The notes under the pieces are model-generated. The model was not told where the DNA came from. It saw nothing but the letters and a program-made list of their open reading frames with translations, and did not search any database. A program made the position numbers and the translations under genes. From Eubacteriales bacterium (GTDB lineage: Bacteria; Bacillota; Clostridia; Lachnospirales; Lachnospiraceae), in NCBI GenBank assembly GCA_030537195.1, contig JAUNOK010000023.1, forward strand, positions 1 through 41,672: a stretch of 41,672 bases of DNA, in the 5' to 3' direction. This document shows, in pieces, positions 17,033-26,658 of the stretch. The stretch's first letter is position 1. The number at the start of each line of letters is the position of its first letter.

Positions 17033-20000
17033 TTAAGCTCTCTTTCTCTTCTTCTCGAAAAGAACTACTGAACCTGCAAGTAATGCCATAAGCATAAGCA
17101 TTGCATATACAGCTGCCATATTACCAGCGAAATCGCCTGTCTTAGGAAGAACCTCAAGCTTTGTCTCTGCAATATAACCATCTGTGAAGTAAGCTCTGAA
17201 TGTATGCTCAGCTGCCTTTAAACTCTTGATATAAGAAGCCTTGAATGTAATAACTGTTGTATTACCATTAGCCTCTACAGTGTACTTATAAGCATCGAGA
17301 ACTACATCATCAACCATAATGTAATCAAATGTAGATGCATCTGCATCAATTGTCCAAACGATATCTGTTGATGTTCCCTGAACAACTGCAACATCTGTTG
17401 TGTTACCCTTAACTACATCCTTACCTGTAATAGAAATTGTCTTATGACCCTTAATTCCTTCAGGAACAACGATGTTAGCTGATGGAGTACCAGTCATTCT
17501 AGCACCTGCATTAGCTGCTGCCTTGTCTGTAAGAACAAGGAGACCATTCATGTTGATTGTGTTATCAGCATTTCTTGTTACCTTATGTGATGCATATACA
17601 TGTGTTGCATAATCCATTGTTGTATCAACTGATTCAAACCAGTCATCTGTTACAGTTGTAGCTGAGTTCTTAGCTGTTCCACTGTAATTCCAGAAATAGT
17701 TAGTATCGTTATCAACCTTTGTCTTATCCTGTGTTCCAAGTAACTTGAACTGCTCAACATTGTCCTTCATATATGTTCTGTATGAAAGTACACCTGTTGC
17801 TGAGAAATCAGTATTCTTAGCTGTATTAGTGTAAAGAGCAATGTTGTATGACTCATTGTTGAATGTTGTACAGTTAATTACATTGATATCTGGACAAGAG
17901 TTAGAATCAATACCCTTAGCCTTGTTATCAAATGCTACACAGTTTTCAAGAACATGCTTGCCTGACATGCTGTCACCACCAAGCTTGAATCCATTACCGT
18001 TACCAGCATCTGTACCATCTTCAAGGTAACCATTACCATAAGCAACTGAGTTCTTGATTGTTACTACACCGATTGAACCTGTCTGAACCTTAGCGAAAAG
18101 ATCCCAACCATCATCAGCGTTGTTGTATGAGATACAACCATCAAATACATTACCATCACCAACTGTTAACTTAGCTGCGAAACCATCAGCATCTTCATAA
18201 CCTGCATCAGCGTTACCGTATGATGTACAGTTAAGAATTAAGTTATATGCTGGCCACATATCAAATTCATCTGTTGTAAGATATCTGCTAATCTGAAGAC
18301 CTGTATTACCATTGTGGTAAGTCATAATGTTATCCATTGTATTGTACTTACCTGAAAGCTGAATACCCTTCTGTGCATTAGCTGAATTAGTTACATCAAA
18401 TCCCTGGAAGTACCAGTAATCACCAGCAAGTACCATACCTGCACATAATCCCTGGAAATCAAATACTGGTCTTGAAGAAGCTTCTGGATCAGCAACCATC
18501 TGAATTGGCTTATCTGCTGTACCGTCTACTCCTCTTTCTACCTTAATAGTTCTGTCAAGGTAATATGTACCTTCCATAACTACGATAGTCTGTCCTGGCT
18601 GTACATACTTAACAGCATCATAGATGCTCATTGGGTCTTCCTTAATACCAACACCGTACTTACCTGGTGCAACGTAAATTGACTGACCCTCAACACCGTA
18701 TGTTCTGTATGTAACTGTAAATGTACCTTCAATTGGCTCATATGATGACATAACCATATCCTTTTCTGGGATATAATCAGCATCTGGTGTAAATACATAT
18801 CTGAATGTATTCTTACCTACGTTAAGTGTTGTTGTTGCTGGCTTAACAACTGTGTTAGCTGCAACAGCGATATCTGTAGCGATTGCATTATCTTCGCTAT
18901 CCCAGATAGAAAGAGTACCATCACAATTAGCTGTGAATCTGAACTCATAATCGCTTGTACCTGTTGAAGTCTTAGAGTTAAATGCTGCATTTGTTACTAA
19001 TTCTTCAATTGGCTTCTCTTCTGCTGGAGCATCATCAGATGGATTAATTGTTGTAAATGTTACATCTGAGAATGTTGCCTGTGCATATCTACTTGTAAAG
19101 AAACCTACATATACATTATCTGCATCAAGCTGTGATAATGTCTCTGTATCATAATACTTCTTAGTTGTTGAATATGTTCCATCTACTGATTCATAAGATA
19201 CAAAGTATCCTGTGTTGTTCTTCTGAATTGTAAGATACATCTCTGTAACAGGATTCTCTATTGTATCACTAACTGGCTTAACAGCATTACCAATAATATT
19301 AACATTCTGTGCATATCTCTGCTCAAGAGGATACATAGCACTCTGGAACTGTTTTACTGTTTCAGTATCATTAGCTTCAATTGCATCTATGTTATCCTTA
19401 GTAAGTCCTTTCTTCTCCTGAGAAGCAATACCAATCTTCTGAGATACTTTAAGGGCTGTTGCATCATTAGTAACCTTGCCTGTTTCTTCATTCCAGTTAT
19501 ATTCTGTCTTAGAAACTACTGCCATATATGAGTTGTTCCATCCAGATCCGCCAAGCTTATCTGCAGCCATAAGACCGAAGCCTTCCTGACCATTTGATAA
19601 ATTCCACTGATCAACTGTTACTTTAGCTCTTAAAGTAAAGTTAAGTGATGTAGGTACTGCTGTATAATAGAAGTTAAGTCCATCGAATGATGCTGGAACT
19701 AATTTTCCGTTATTACCGCTTCCCTTAAGAACTCCATTAGCATCTACTGCTCCAGATCTTAATGTAACTGAACCATTCTCGTTAATGTTTCCTTCGTATG
19801 CTGAATTAGATTCGCTTGCACCATTACCATATACGATATAGCCCCATACCTGCTTAGCATCAGATGTTGCTGTTGCAGATATTGTTGACTTTTCAGATAC
19901 AGCAGCTGGTGTTTCTCTTACTGCTTCTACTGCAAATTCATACTTAGTATCAACTGTTAATCCTGTAACGTCATAGCTTGTCTCTGTTGTAGAACCAACC

Positions 20001-21475
20001 TTTGTTCCCTCAACATAAACATTGTATGAAGTTGCTTCCTTAACTGGCTGCCATACAAGACTTACTGTACCATTACCAAGACTTGTAGCACTGCTGATAG
20101 ATGGTGCTGAAAGTGGAAGAGCATAATCAACATTAACTGCCTCACTTACCTTATCTTCTTCACCATCTCTAGAAATAATAGCTTTAAATGTATATGTACC
20201 TGATTCACTTGGAGCGAATGACTTTGTTACATCCTCTGCCTCGTTATCAGACATTAACTTCTTTACTTCGTTTCCAGCTGCATCTAACATTACAATAACA
20301 ACTTTATCAGCTCCATTATAACCAACTGATGCATCAGCTGTTACGTTAATATTTGCTCCATCCTGAACTGCAGATGTGATAACAGGTGTTGCTACATTAG
20401 CCCATGCTGTTCTTTCTGGCTTATCATCTCCACCTGTAACTTCAACTGTATGTGTAACAGCTACCTTGAAAATGTAGTTACTCTTTGGTGTACTTCCAAG
20501 ATAATATGTTCCTGCTTCTGGAATTGTTAATGTTGAGATAGCCATTGCATTCTTTGCAAGACCTTCTGATGTTGTAGCTACTGCATTACCATCCTTATCA
20601 AGGATAGTTACCTCACGGCCAGCATCTCCACATGCCCACCATACCTGTACAGTTGCTGCACTTTCAACTGTGAATCTGATAGCATTCTTTGCTGTTGTTG
20701 TTCCTTCTCCAAAGTTGATTCTCTGTGTTCCTTCAAATCCATCACTGAATGACTTATTTGAAGAATCAAACTTTGTCTTGGCACTACAGATAATGCTAAA
20801 GAAATCACTTTCACCAGCCTTTACAACATCTCCATCTGCCTTTGTTCCCTGAGCTACTGCTTCAAGGTCGTTAGCATTGAGAACTGTTGTTACTTCCTTA
20901 TAAACTGGTTTAACTTCAACTTCATCAGATACCTGAACCTTGAAAATATAATTACTCTTTGGTGTATTACCAAGATAATATGTTCCTGCCTCTGGTACTG
21001 TTAATGTTGAGATAGCCATTGCATTCTTTGCAAGACCTTCTGATGTTGTAGCTACTGCATTACCATCCTTATCAAGGATAGTTACCTCACGGCCAGCATC
21101 TCCACATGCCCACCATACCTGTACAGTTGCTGCACTTTCAACTGTGAATCTGATAGCATTCTTTGCTGTTGTTGTTCCTTCTCCAAAGTTGATTCTCTGT
21201 GTTCCTTCAAATCCATCACTGAATGACTTATTTGAAGAATCAAACTTTGTCTTGGCACTACAGATAATGCTAAAGAAATTATCTGTTCCCGCTTTTACGA
21301 CATCTCCATCTGCCTTTGTTCCCTGAGCCACTGCTTCAAGGTCGTTAGCATTAAGAGTATATACTTTTGTCTCTGTAGCGGCTTTTACCTTTTTAGTTGC
21401 CCAGTTTGTTGGCATAATAGCAACAACCATAAGCACTGCTAAAAAAGCGGCTAAAATTCTTTTACCCTTTTTCAT
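17033..21475 (-). CDS. Secreted, LPXTG-anchored pectate lyase, family PL9, multidomain
   Basis: 1480 residues from the ATG at 21475, which has AGGAGG at 5 nt; an ATG 12 codons earlier would lengthen the signal peptide and has no good site. Order: signal peptide (about 1-33), two copies of a 158-residue domain (about 33-345; pattern FFSIICSAKTKFD...VWWACGDAGREV), fibronectin-III-like domains, a lectin-like domain, the PL9 beta-helix (about 945-1310), a C-terminal beta domain, then LPKTGD from residue 1443, a hydrophobic helix and a KKRKR tail. Asp1097, DDGWD at 1121-1125 and Lys1164 match the Pel9A calcium and catalytic residues. It should degrade pectate on the cell surface. It is a paralogue of the next gene but has a different N-terminal repeat domain. 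No sortase gene is in the window. Confidence 0.9.
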   Translation of the reverse strand: MKKGKRILAAFLAVLMVVAIMPTNWATKKVKAATETKVYTLNANDLEAVAQGTKADGDVVKAGTDNFFSIICSAKTKFDSSNKSFSDGFEGTQRINFGEGTTTAKNAIRFTVESAATVQVWWACGDAGREVTILDKDGNAVATTSEGLAKNAMAISTLTVPEAGTYYLGNTPKSNYIFKVQVSDEVEVKPVYKEVTTVLNANDLEAVAQGTKADGDVVKAGESDFFSIICSAKTKFDSSNKSFSDGFEGTQRINFGEGTTTAKNAIRFTVESAATVQVWWACGDAGREVTILDKDGNAVATTSEGLAKNAMAISTLTIPEAGTYYLGSTPKSNYIFKVAVTHTVEVTGGDDKPERTAWANVATPVITSAVQDGANINVTADASVGYNGADKVVIVMLDAAGNEVKKLMSDNEAEDVTKSFAPSESGTYTFKAIISRDGEEDKVSEAVNVDYALPLSAPSISSATSLGNGTVSLVWQPVKEATSYNVYVEGTKVGSTTETSYDVTGLTVDTKYEFAVEAVRETPAAVSEKSTISATATSDAKQVWGYIVYGNGASESNSAYEGNINENGSVTLRSGAVDANGVLKGSGNNGKLVPASFDGLNFYYTAVPTSLNFTLRAKVTVDQWNLSNGQEGFGLMAADKLGGSGWNNSYMAVVSKTEYNWNEETGKVTNDATALKVSQKIGIASQEKKGLTKDNIDAIEANDTETVKQFQSAMYPLEQRYAQNVNIIGNAVKPVSDTIENPVTEMYLTIQKNNTGYFVSYESVDGTYSTTKKYYDTETLSQLDADNVYVGFFTSRYAQATFSDVTFTTINPSDDAPAEEKPIEELVTNAAFNSKTSTGTSDYEFRFTANCDGTLSIWDSEDNAIATDIAVAANTVVKPATTTLNVGKNTFRYVFTPDADYIPEKDMVMSSYEPIEGTFTVTYRTYGVEGQSIYVAPGKYGVGIKEDPMSIYDAVKYVQPGQTIVVMEGTYYLDRTIKVERGVDGTADKPIQMVADPEASSRPVFDFQGLCAGMVLAGDYWYFQGFDVTNSANAQKGIQLSGKYNTMDNIMTYHNGNTGLQISRYLTTDEFDMWPAYNLILNCTSYGNADAGYEDADGFAAKLTVGDGNVFDGCISYNNADDGWDLFAKVQTGSIGVVTIKNSVAYGNGYLEDGTDAGNGNGFKLGGDSMSGKHVLENCVAFDNKAKGIDSNSCPDINVINCTTFNNESYNIALYTNTAKNTDFSATGVLSYRTYMKDNVEQFKLLGTQDKTKVDNDTNYFWNYSGTAKNSATTVTDDWFESVDTTMDYATHVYASHKVTRNADNTINMNGLLVLTDKAAANAGARMTGTPSANIVVPEGIKGHKTISITGKDVVKGNTTDVAVVQGTSTDIVWTIDADASTFDYIMVDDVVLDAYKYTVEANGNTTVITFKASYIKSLKAAEHTFRAYFTDGYIAETKLEVLPKTGDFAGNMAAVYAMLMLMALLAGSVVLFEKKRKRA
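20525..21279 (-). repeat. Direct repeat inside the second pectate lyase gene (two identical 281-bp blocks)
   Basis: 20525-20805 and 20999-21279 are identical by eye over 281 bp, offset 474 bp (158 codons). Flanking sequence is similar but diverged on both sides. The encoded domain is probably carbohydrate-binding, given its Trp pair (VWWACGD) and its position before the catalytic part; that is inference. Confidence 0.93.
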
Positions 21476-21544
21476 AAAATCCTCCTTATTATAATGTAGG
21501 CACAGTACCAATCATGTTATTAACAGCATATAACACATTGTTTC

Positions 21545-21567
21545 GACATGTTGCACTACAGCATGTC
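21545..21567 (-). other. Stem-loop in the 5' leader of the second pectate lyase gene
   Basis: A 9-bp stem (21545-21553 with 21559-21567, one G-U pair) lies just after the predicted start point, about 70 nt before the ribosome binding site. It may protect the 5' end of the mRNA. Confidence 0.4.
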
Positions 21568-21589
21568 CCCTATGCCAAAAGTTACTATC

Positions 21590-21618
21590 ATTTTAACCCA
21601 ATCAAGAGTTTGCGTCAA
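21590..21618 (-). promoter_or_regulatory. Promoter of the LPXTG pectate lyase gene
   Basis: Minus strand TTGACG (21618-21613), 17-nt spacer, TAAAAT (21595-21590). The leader would be about 108 nt and contains the stem-loop at 21545-21567. The remainder of 21476-21769 holds only the upstream gene's terminator; I see no clear operator. Confidence 0.65.
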
Positions 21619-21719
21619 TAAGCATTATGGTTAATTTTTATGCATTTTTTCTATATTGTTAATATTTTTTGTGCATATTGCACATATTTATAAAACATTA
21701 CTGTACATAATACCTAGAC

Positions 21720-21755
21720 AAAAATTCCCTGCAGCACAATAAGATGCCACAGGGA
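21720..21755 (-). terminator. Terminator after the sugar-phosphate transferase gene
   Basis: An 11-bp stem (21726-21736 with 21745-21755, with two G-U pairs) and a U-run on the minus strand, 15 nt after the stop codon. Confidence 0.8.
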
Positions 21756-21769
21756 TTAAAACTTATATT

Positions 21770-23197
21770 CTACTGTCCTCCGGTTGTGAATACAGCCTGT
21801 ACTGTCTTAAACAGAATCTTAATATCGAGCAGGATACTCCAGTTATCAATATAATCAAGATCCATCTTAACAATGTCCTCGAAATCATTAACAGTCTTTC
21901 TTCCATAAGCCTGCCACATTCCTGTGATACCAGGTTTCATAGAAAGTCTTCTCTTATGATGACCTTCATACTGCTTGAACTCACCAACCGTTGGTGGTCT
22001 TGTTCCTACAAGACTCATATCACCCTTAAGAACGTTAATGAACTGTGGAAGCTCATCAATACTTGTCTTTCTGATGAATTTACCAACCTTGGTAATACGT
22101 GGGTCGTCTTTCATCTTGAACATAAGACCACTCATCTCATTCTGAGCCATAAGCTCTTTCTTACGTTCCTCTGCATCCATATACATAGATCTGAACTTAT
22201 ATATATAGAAGTAACGGCCATTCTTTCCAACACGTTTCTGCTTGAAAAAGATAGGTCCCGGAGATTCAATCATAATTGCTGGAGCAACGAATATCATTGC
22301 AATAGCCATAAATACAAGTCCGACAAGTGCTCCTAATATATCAATACATCTCTTAACGAACATTCCTTTCCAGTCATATATTCTGTTAGCAAATGTAATG
22401 ACAGGTACGCTTCCTATGTAACCAAGCTTACAGTCGAAATCCTTATAGCTGTCAAGAATCTCAAGCTTAAGATTAACCGTTACACCCATATCTTCAAGTT
22501 CCATAACCATAGGCTTGATACTTTCACGGGTTTTATAATCAACATCTATAAATACTTCATCAACAATTTCATTCTTAATATATCTCATCATGGAATGAAC
22601 ATTTGCAACAACAGGAACATCTGAGATTGTCTTGCCAGTCATATCCTCATCTGTAATTACAACTCCATCAAGTCGGCGCATCCAGTCGTTTCTTGCTACA
22701 ACCTTGGCAAGAGTATCTTCTGCACGGCTCTTAATTGTAACAACAAGAATACTATGTGTACGTATTCCACCATTACGATGTCTCATATATACCTTAACAA
22801 GCATTCTTAATATGTACATAAGAACTGCTCCAAGAAAAAATGTTATAACATATACACTTCTTGGAACGCCCTGAGTTGTTTTACTTAAAAGTTCATAGAC
22901 AGCTATTACTGCTGAAGCAATAATACTTTTCTTCATAACAGAAGCGAATTCTTCAAACTTTCCTCTGTTAAGAACATCTCCTTTGATATTACAGAAAAGA
23001 GCTGTAATAAGAACAGCTATAATTATAGTAATTATATTATTGTTAAGTGTCTGCATAACTCTCCAGAACGACTGGTGTCTGTAACCTATCAGCCATATGA
23101 ATCCTGAAAGATAATATGCAAGAAACACTGCTATCGCATCAGTGAAAAATATTAAAACATTCTGGATACTTTCTTTGGTTTTGTTAACATTAATCAT
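21770..23197 (-). CDS. Polyprenyl-phosphate sugar-1-phosphate transferase (exopolysaccharide priming enzyme, WcaJ/CpsE type)
   Basis: 475 residues. The N-terminal 130 hold four hydrophobic segments, then a nucleotide-binding-like domain (about 145-265), a further membrane segment, and the C-terminal bacterial sugar transferase domain from about 275: KRCIDILGALVGLVF, KQKRVGKNGRYFYIYKFRSM, DELPQFINVLKGDMSLVGTRPP, MKPGITGMWQ. The enzyme moves a hexose-1-phosphate from a UDP-sugar to undecaprenyl phosphate and so starts each repeat unit of an exopolysaccharide. Which sugar is used cannot be read off. Sequence and length match the family and catalytic motifs look intact. A GGAGGGGG site lies rather far (15 nt) from the ATG. 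A TGCTATATT element (23254-23249 plus upstream TGC) may be its -10. Confidence 0.92.
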   Translation of the reverse strand: MINVNKTKESIQNVLIFFTDAIAVFLAYYLSGFIWLIGYRHQSFWRVMQTLNNNIITIIIAVLITALFCNIKGDVLNRGKFEEFASVMKKSIIASAVIAVYELLSKTTQGVPRSVYVITFFLGAVLMYILRMLVKVYMRHRNGGIRTHSILVVTIKSRAEDTLAKVVARNDWMRRLDGVVITDEDMTGKTISDVPVVANVHSMMRYIKNEIVDEVFIDVDYKTRESIKPMVMELEDMGVTVNLKLEILDSYKDFDCKLGYIGSVPVITFANRIYDWKGMFVKRCIDILGALVGLVFMAIAMIFVAPAIMIESPGPIFFKQKRVGKNGRYFYIYKFRSMYMDAEERKKELMAQNEMSGLMFKMKDDPRITKVGKFIRKTSIDELPQFINVLKGDMSLVGTRPPTVGEFKQYEGHHKRRLSMKPGITGMWQAYGRKTVNDFEDIVKMDLDYIDNWSILLDIKILFKTVQAVFTTGGQ

Positions 23198-23369
23198 AAG
23201 TTAGTTAGCTTTCCCCCTCCTCTGCCATTATACTATATGCACATATAAAATATAGCATAAACCACTAAAATGAACTTCAAATATTCCAGCATACACTGAC
23301 CAATTTGCACACTGAAATGAGCCTTGCTAATCATTATATAGACACAGGTTAAAAATATCAAGCATTAAT

Positions 23370-25796
23370 TTAACTAAAAAAGTAAAAATATTCAATTGCA
23401 GCATTATTATAATGATACATTGCTTTCATCAGATTTCTAAGTGCTTCATTATCTGAATATATGTATACATATCTTGCGTATACAAATGCACCATATTCAA
23501 TCAGCATCTCCACAGATTCATCAGATTTCTTCTTAACATATATATTATAATTATCACCAAGTTCATAAGCTTTAACATTATTAATATCTATATAATATAA
23601 GGAAGAATCTGCTTTTTGAGGTTCCAGATCTTTCTTCACTCCATCTGCGTTCTGCTCATAAAACTCATAATCTGCTATATTATATCCATCATCTAACTGG
23701 AAGTAATTTCTTAAAGTAGTATCTGATTGAAGCACTAGTGAACTTCCATAATATCCGATTCCTTCTACCTCATCTGAATTAACAACTTTTCCTTTATAGG
23801 TTCCAAATGCAACCTCATCCATAACTCTGTCTGCATCTGACATAATGGAGTTAGCCAGGTTATCTGTGTTATATTCAAAATACTGCTGTGCTGCTGTTCC
23901 ATAATTAAGCATCGCCTTAACCGCATTTACTGCTTCTTCTGAATATACGCCATCTGCAGCATTAAGCACAGATTCTGCATATTGTTTTACAGAATATGTA
24001 TATATATTACCTTTAATTCCATTGCTTACAATTCTTGCAGTTACCACATCGGCCATCTGCTTTGCAGCTATTCCACAAGAGAATACATACAATCCATCTG
24101 ATGTCTTTCTGGCATCAGATAACATTTCCTTTGACGCACATCCATCTGGCATTGTGAATTCCATATATGCACCTGAATCATTGACAACATTATCAGGAAG
24201 ATTCATATAAAAATTCATATCAACCTTTCCATCCATGCTTAAAGTATAGCCTTCTAATCTGTCTCCCAGCTCAACATTATTAGATGTAAATGCTTTTATT
24301 CTGAAATTATAATAAAACTTCTCGAAATTATATCCATTATAATAATAGCTTCCCTCACAATTATCCCAGTAACTTACAGCATTCTCCCATACCATCTTGT
24401 CATCTGTACCGCCTGGATTAGTACTTTCTGAATATCCATATTCAATTTCGAAACCGCCTTTATCCAGTGTCACTACAACTGCATAATATGTATCCGGATT
24501 AAGAATCACTTCATGTTCAAGGGGAATTGTGTATATTCCTGCAAATGTAGTCCTTCCGCTTGTAGTTGCTTCTTCATGCTTAGTTCCACTTGCTGGATTA
24601 CCAGCATCTGTAAGGTCTGTATATATATCAATTGTATATCCTACATCAGCTGTCTGTGTGCATGATATAGATACTGACTTAAGTGTCTCTGAATCAACGC
24701 CATCCTTTTCAGATACATGAAAAACATTGGCAGCCTTAGAATAGCCTATAGATGCTGTATACAGACCACCATCAAGCTGATAATTGTTATCCAGGCCATC
24801 ATCTGCTGACATATCAAATACCCATACATTATCCTGAAGAGAATATGTTTCATAAGACATCCAGAAGTAATCAAAGTAAGTTCCCCAGCTGTTTCTTATA
24901 AGCCATGCACCATTATTCGCAGGCTTGCTTGTAGTTGTGAAATTATCTTTAGAATAATCATCATCCCAGCCGACAATCATAATGGCATGTCCTCCGCCGC
25001 CACTTACAATTCCCTGCCAGTCATAATAAGAATTGTTGTAAGTATTTGCTCCGTTATAATAATGGGTATAACTTGCACCAACAGCGCCATGCTCCATTAT
25101 CTGCTGTTTAACCACATCCGGTTGTTTCTTTGCATTGATTAAATAAGCATTCTGCAAATGTGCCACATCATAATCATATGCATATTTATCATCAAGACCA
25201 TTATTATATACTGTGCTGGCATTGCTGTATGGGACATCCGACTCATTGACAGTTCCTGACCACTGGCTTAGTCGTCTTACAGCCATTTCATAATTGCCAC
25301 CTCTGTTAAGATATGAATTGCTTGTATTATCATTATAATACTTTGAATAATCTCCCTTAGTTCCTCCTAGTGGGTCTGTTACTGAATTATAAGCAAAATG
25401 TATAAGCTGTAATTCACTAAGATCTACACTTGAATCTCTCTGACCCTTGGATATAAGATCGAATTCCGCCAGACCTATTGACGAGAATGCCCAGCATGTT
25501 CCATATGGATTCTGATTTCTTGAAGGATGCTCTTTCTTATAAGAAGATATATCTGATGGATATGCAGATGGAATTATTTCATTCGCATAAGTTGCAATAT
25601 CCGATACATATACGGGTGCATTATTATCAAGATCACCGGGTATATAACCTCCGACATAATAATCATCCATTATGCTTTCTGTCTGTGTATATGCATCCGA
25701 TTCGTTAAATGAGCCTCCATGTACTGTAATGTAACTAACTGGACTTACCACAAGAAGAGCACTTAATAATAGTGCTGATAATTTCTTTATTCTCAT
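23370..25796 (-). CDS. Secreted papain-family (C1) cysteine protease with lectin-like domain
   Basis: 808 residues. Signal peptide at about 1-27. The C1 peptidase domain spans about 55-325: oxyanion Gln95 and catalytic Cys101 in NQNPYGTCWAFSS, His270 in GGGGHAIMIVGWDDD, and Asn302 in WLIRNSWG. A lectin-like beta domain follows (about 330-500), as is common in C1 proteases of gut Clostridia. The last 300 residues are a domain I cannot name, rich in Tyr and Asp, with helices such as VNAVKAMLNYGTAAQQYFEYN. No wall-sorting signal or C-terminal membrane helix, so it is either released or held by the C-terminal domain. It lies between cpsD and the priming transferase, with an AAAGGA site 7 nt from its ATG and the cpsD terminator upstream. 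Confidence 0.88.
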   Translation of the reverse strand: MRIKKLSALLLSALLVVSPVSYITVHGGSFNESDAYTQTESIMDDYYVGGYIPGDLDNNAPVYVSDIATYANEIIPSAYPSDISSYKKEHPSRNQNPYGTCWAFSSIGLAEFDLISKGQRDSSVDLSELQLIHFAYNSVTDPLGGTKGDYSKYYNDNTSNSYLNRGGNYEMAVRRLSQWSGTVNESDVPYSNASTVYNNGLDDKYAYDYDVAHLQNAYLINAKKQPDVVKQQIMEHGAVGASYTHYYNGANTYNNSYYDWQGIVSGGGGHAIMIVGWDDDYSKDNFTTTSKPANNGAWLIRNSWGTYFDYFWMSYETYSLQDNVWVFDMSADDGLDNNYQLDGGLYTASIGYSKAANVFHVSEKDGVDSETLKSVSISCTQTADVGYTIDIYTDLTDAGNPASGTKHEEATTSGRTTFAGIYTIPLEHEVILNPDTYYAVVVTLDKGGFEIEYGYSESTNPGGTDDKMVWENAVSYWDNCEGSYYYNGYNFEKFYYNFRIKAFTSNNVELGDRLEGYTLSMDGKVDMNFYMNLPDNVVNDSGAYMEFTMPDGCASKEMLSDARKTSDGLYVFSCGIAAKQMADVVTARIVSNGIKGNIYTYSVKQYAESVLNAADGVYSEEAVNAVKAMLNYGTAAQQYFEYNTDNLANSIMSDADRVMDEVAFGTYKGKVVNSDEVEGIGYYGSSLVLQSDTTLRNYFQLDDGYNIADYEFYEQNADGVKKDLEPQKADSSLYYIDINNVKAYELGDNYNIYVKKKSDESVEMLIEYGAFVYARYVYIYSDNEALRNLMKAMYHYNNAAIEYFYFFS

Positions 25797-25882
25797 ATGT
25801 TTTTCCTTTCACTGGTATTAAATTGCACGTAAATCTATACATTTATAATATCATAATAACATATAAGAATCCACATTTAACT

Positions 25883-25907
25883 AAAAAAGTGGCACATATG
25901 TGCCACT
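25883..25907 (-). terminator. Terminator after cpsD
   Basis: A perfect 20-base palindrome (25888-25907) followed on the minus strand by a run of six U. It ends the cpsBCD transcript. The 85 nt between here and the protease start probably carry that gene's promoter, which I could not place. Confidence 0.85.
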
Positions 25908-25916
25908 CCAGTCTTA

Positions 25917-26630
25917 TTAATCATTATCCTCGCTATTACCATAATAACTGCCGTAATATTTGCCATAATATTTACCATAGTACTTACCATAATAAGAACC
26001 ACCTGATATATCAACTTTATTAAGCACGCTTCCAAGAATCTTACAGCCTGTCTTTTCGAGCTGTTCTAATGATTTTCTTGCGAACTTATAACTTATATCA
26101 CCTGCTCCTATTACAAGAATTCCACCATCACATACTTTAGATATAACAGCTGCATCCACAACACTACCTATAGGAGGTGTATCAATAATAACCATGTCAA
26201 ATGTATTTCTTGTCTCCTCTACCATCTTGGCAAATCTTTCATTACCAACAAGCTCACTTGGATTAGGTGGTACAGGTCCTGCAAATATCATGCAGAAATT
26301 AGGCACATCACTTACACATATAACATCTTTAAGTTCATTCTTTCCTGAAAGATAATGTGTGAGTCCGTACTTAATCTTACCTTTCTTTCCTCTGTTTTTC
26401 ATAACAGATTTTCTTGTATCTGCATCTATAAGTAATGTGTTCATTCCATTCTGTGCAAATGACATTGCAAGTTCGAATGCAACAGTACTCTTTCCTTCTC
26501 CTGACATACTGCTTGTTATAAATATTACTTTATTATTATCACCTGTAAATTCAATGTTAGTTCTTAACATCTTATAAGCTTCTCTTGTCCTGAAATCAAG
26601 ATTACTCTGCTTTACTGAAAACTCCTGCAT
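25917..26630 (-). CDS. cpsD: CpsD/CapB-type bacterial tyrosine kinase with YYGK repeat tail
   Basis: 237 residues from the ATG at 26630 (GGAGGG at 6 nt). An ATG 20 codons upstream would overlap the previous gene and lacks a site. Walker A SGEGKST lies at 43-49, Walker A' LLIDADTRKS at 66-75, and Walker B MVIIDTPP at 146-153. The C-terminus has five YYG units (residues 213-231, ten tyrosines), the cluster whose autophosphorylation controls polymer length and export together with CpsC. This is the stand-alone cytoplasmic form typical of Firmicutes, activated by the membrane partner encoded just upstream. Phosphate is removed by CpsB, also in this operon. The regularity of the tail is striking and is coded by a short tandem DNA repeat. 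Confidence 0.93.
   Translation of the reverse strand: MQEFSVKQSNLDFRTREAYKMLRTNIEFTGDNNKVIFITSSMSGEGKSTVAFELAMSFAQNGMNTLLIDADTRKSVMKNRGKKGKIKYGLTHYLSGKNELKDVICVSDVPNFCMIFAGPVPPNPSELVGNERFAKMVEETRNTFDMVIIDTPPIGSVVDAAVISKVCDGGILVIGAGDISYKFARKSLEQLEKTGCKILGSVLNKVDISGGSYYGKYYGKYYGKYYGSYYGNSEDND
25938..25994 (-). repeat. 12-bp tandem repeat coding the tyrosine tail of CpsD
   Basis: Nearly five copies of a 12-bp unit encode YYGK YYGK YYGK YYGS YYG. Third-codon positions vary between copies, so the protein repeat is kept while the DNA has drifted. Copy number could change by slippage without breaking the frame. Confidence 0.75.
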
Positions 26631-26658
26631 CTCTTGCCCTCCATAAACTATCTTACTG

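Noticed and set aside
20608-21326. Apparent CRISPR-like or tandem repeat array
   Set aside because: It is just two copies of one coding domain, 474 bp apart, within an intact reading frame.
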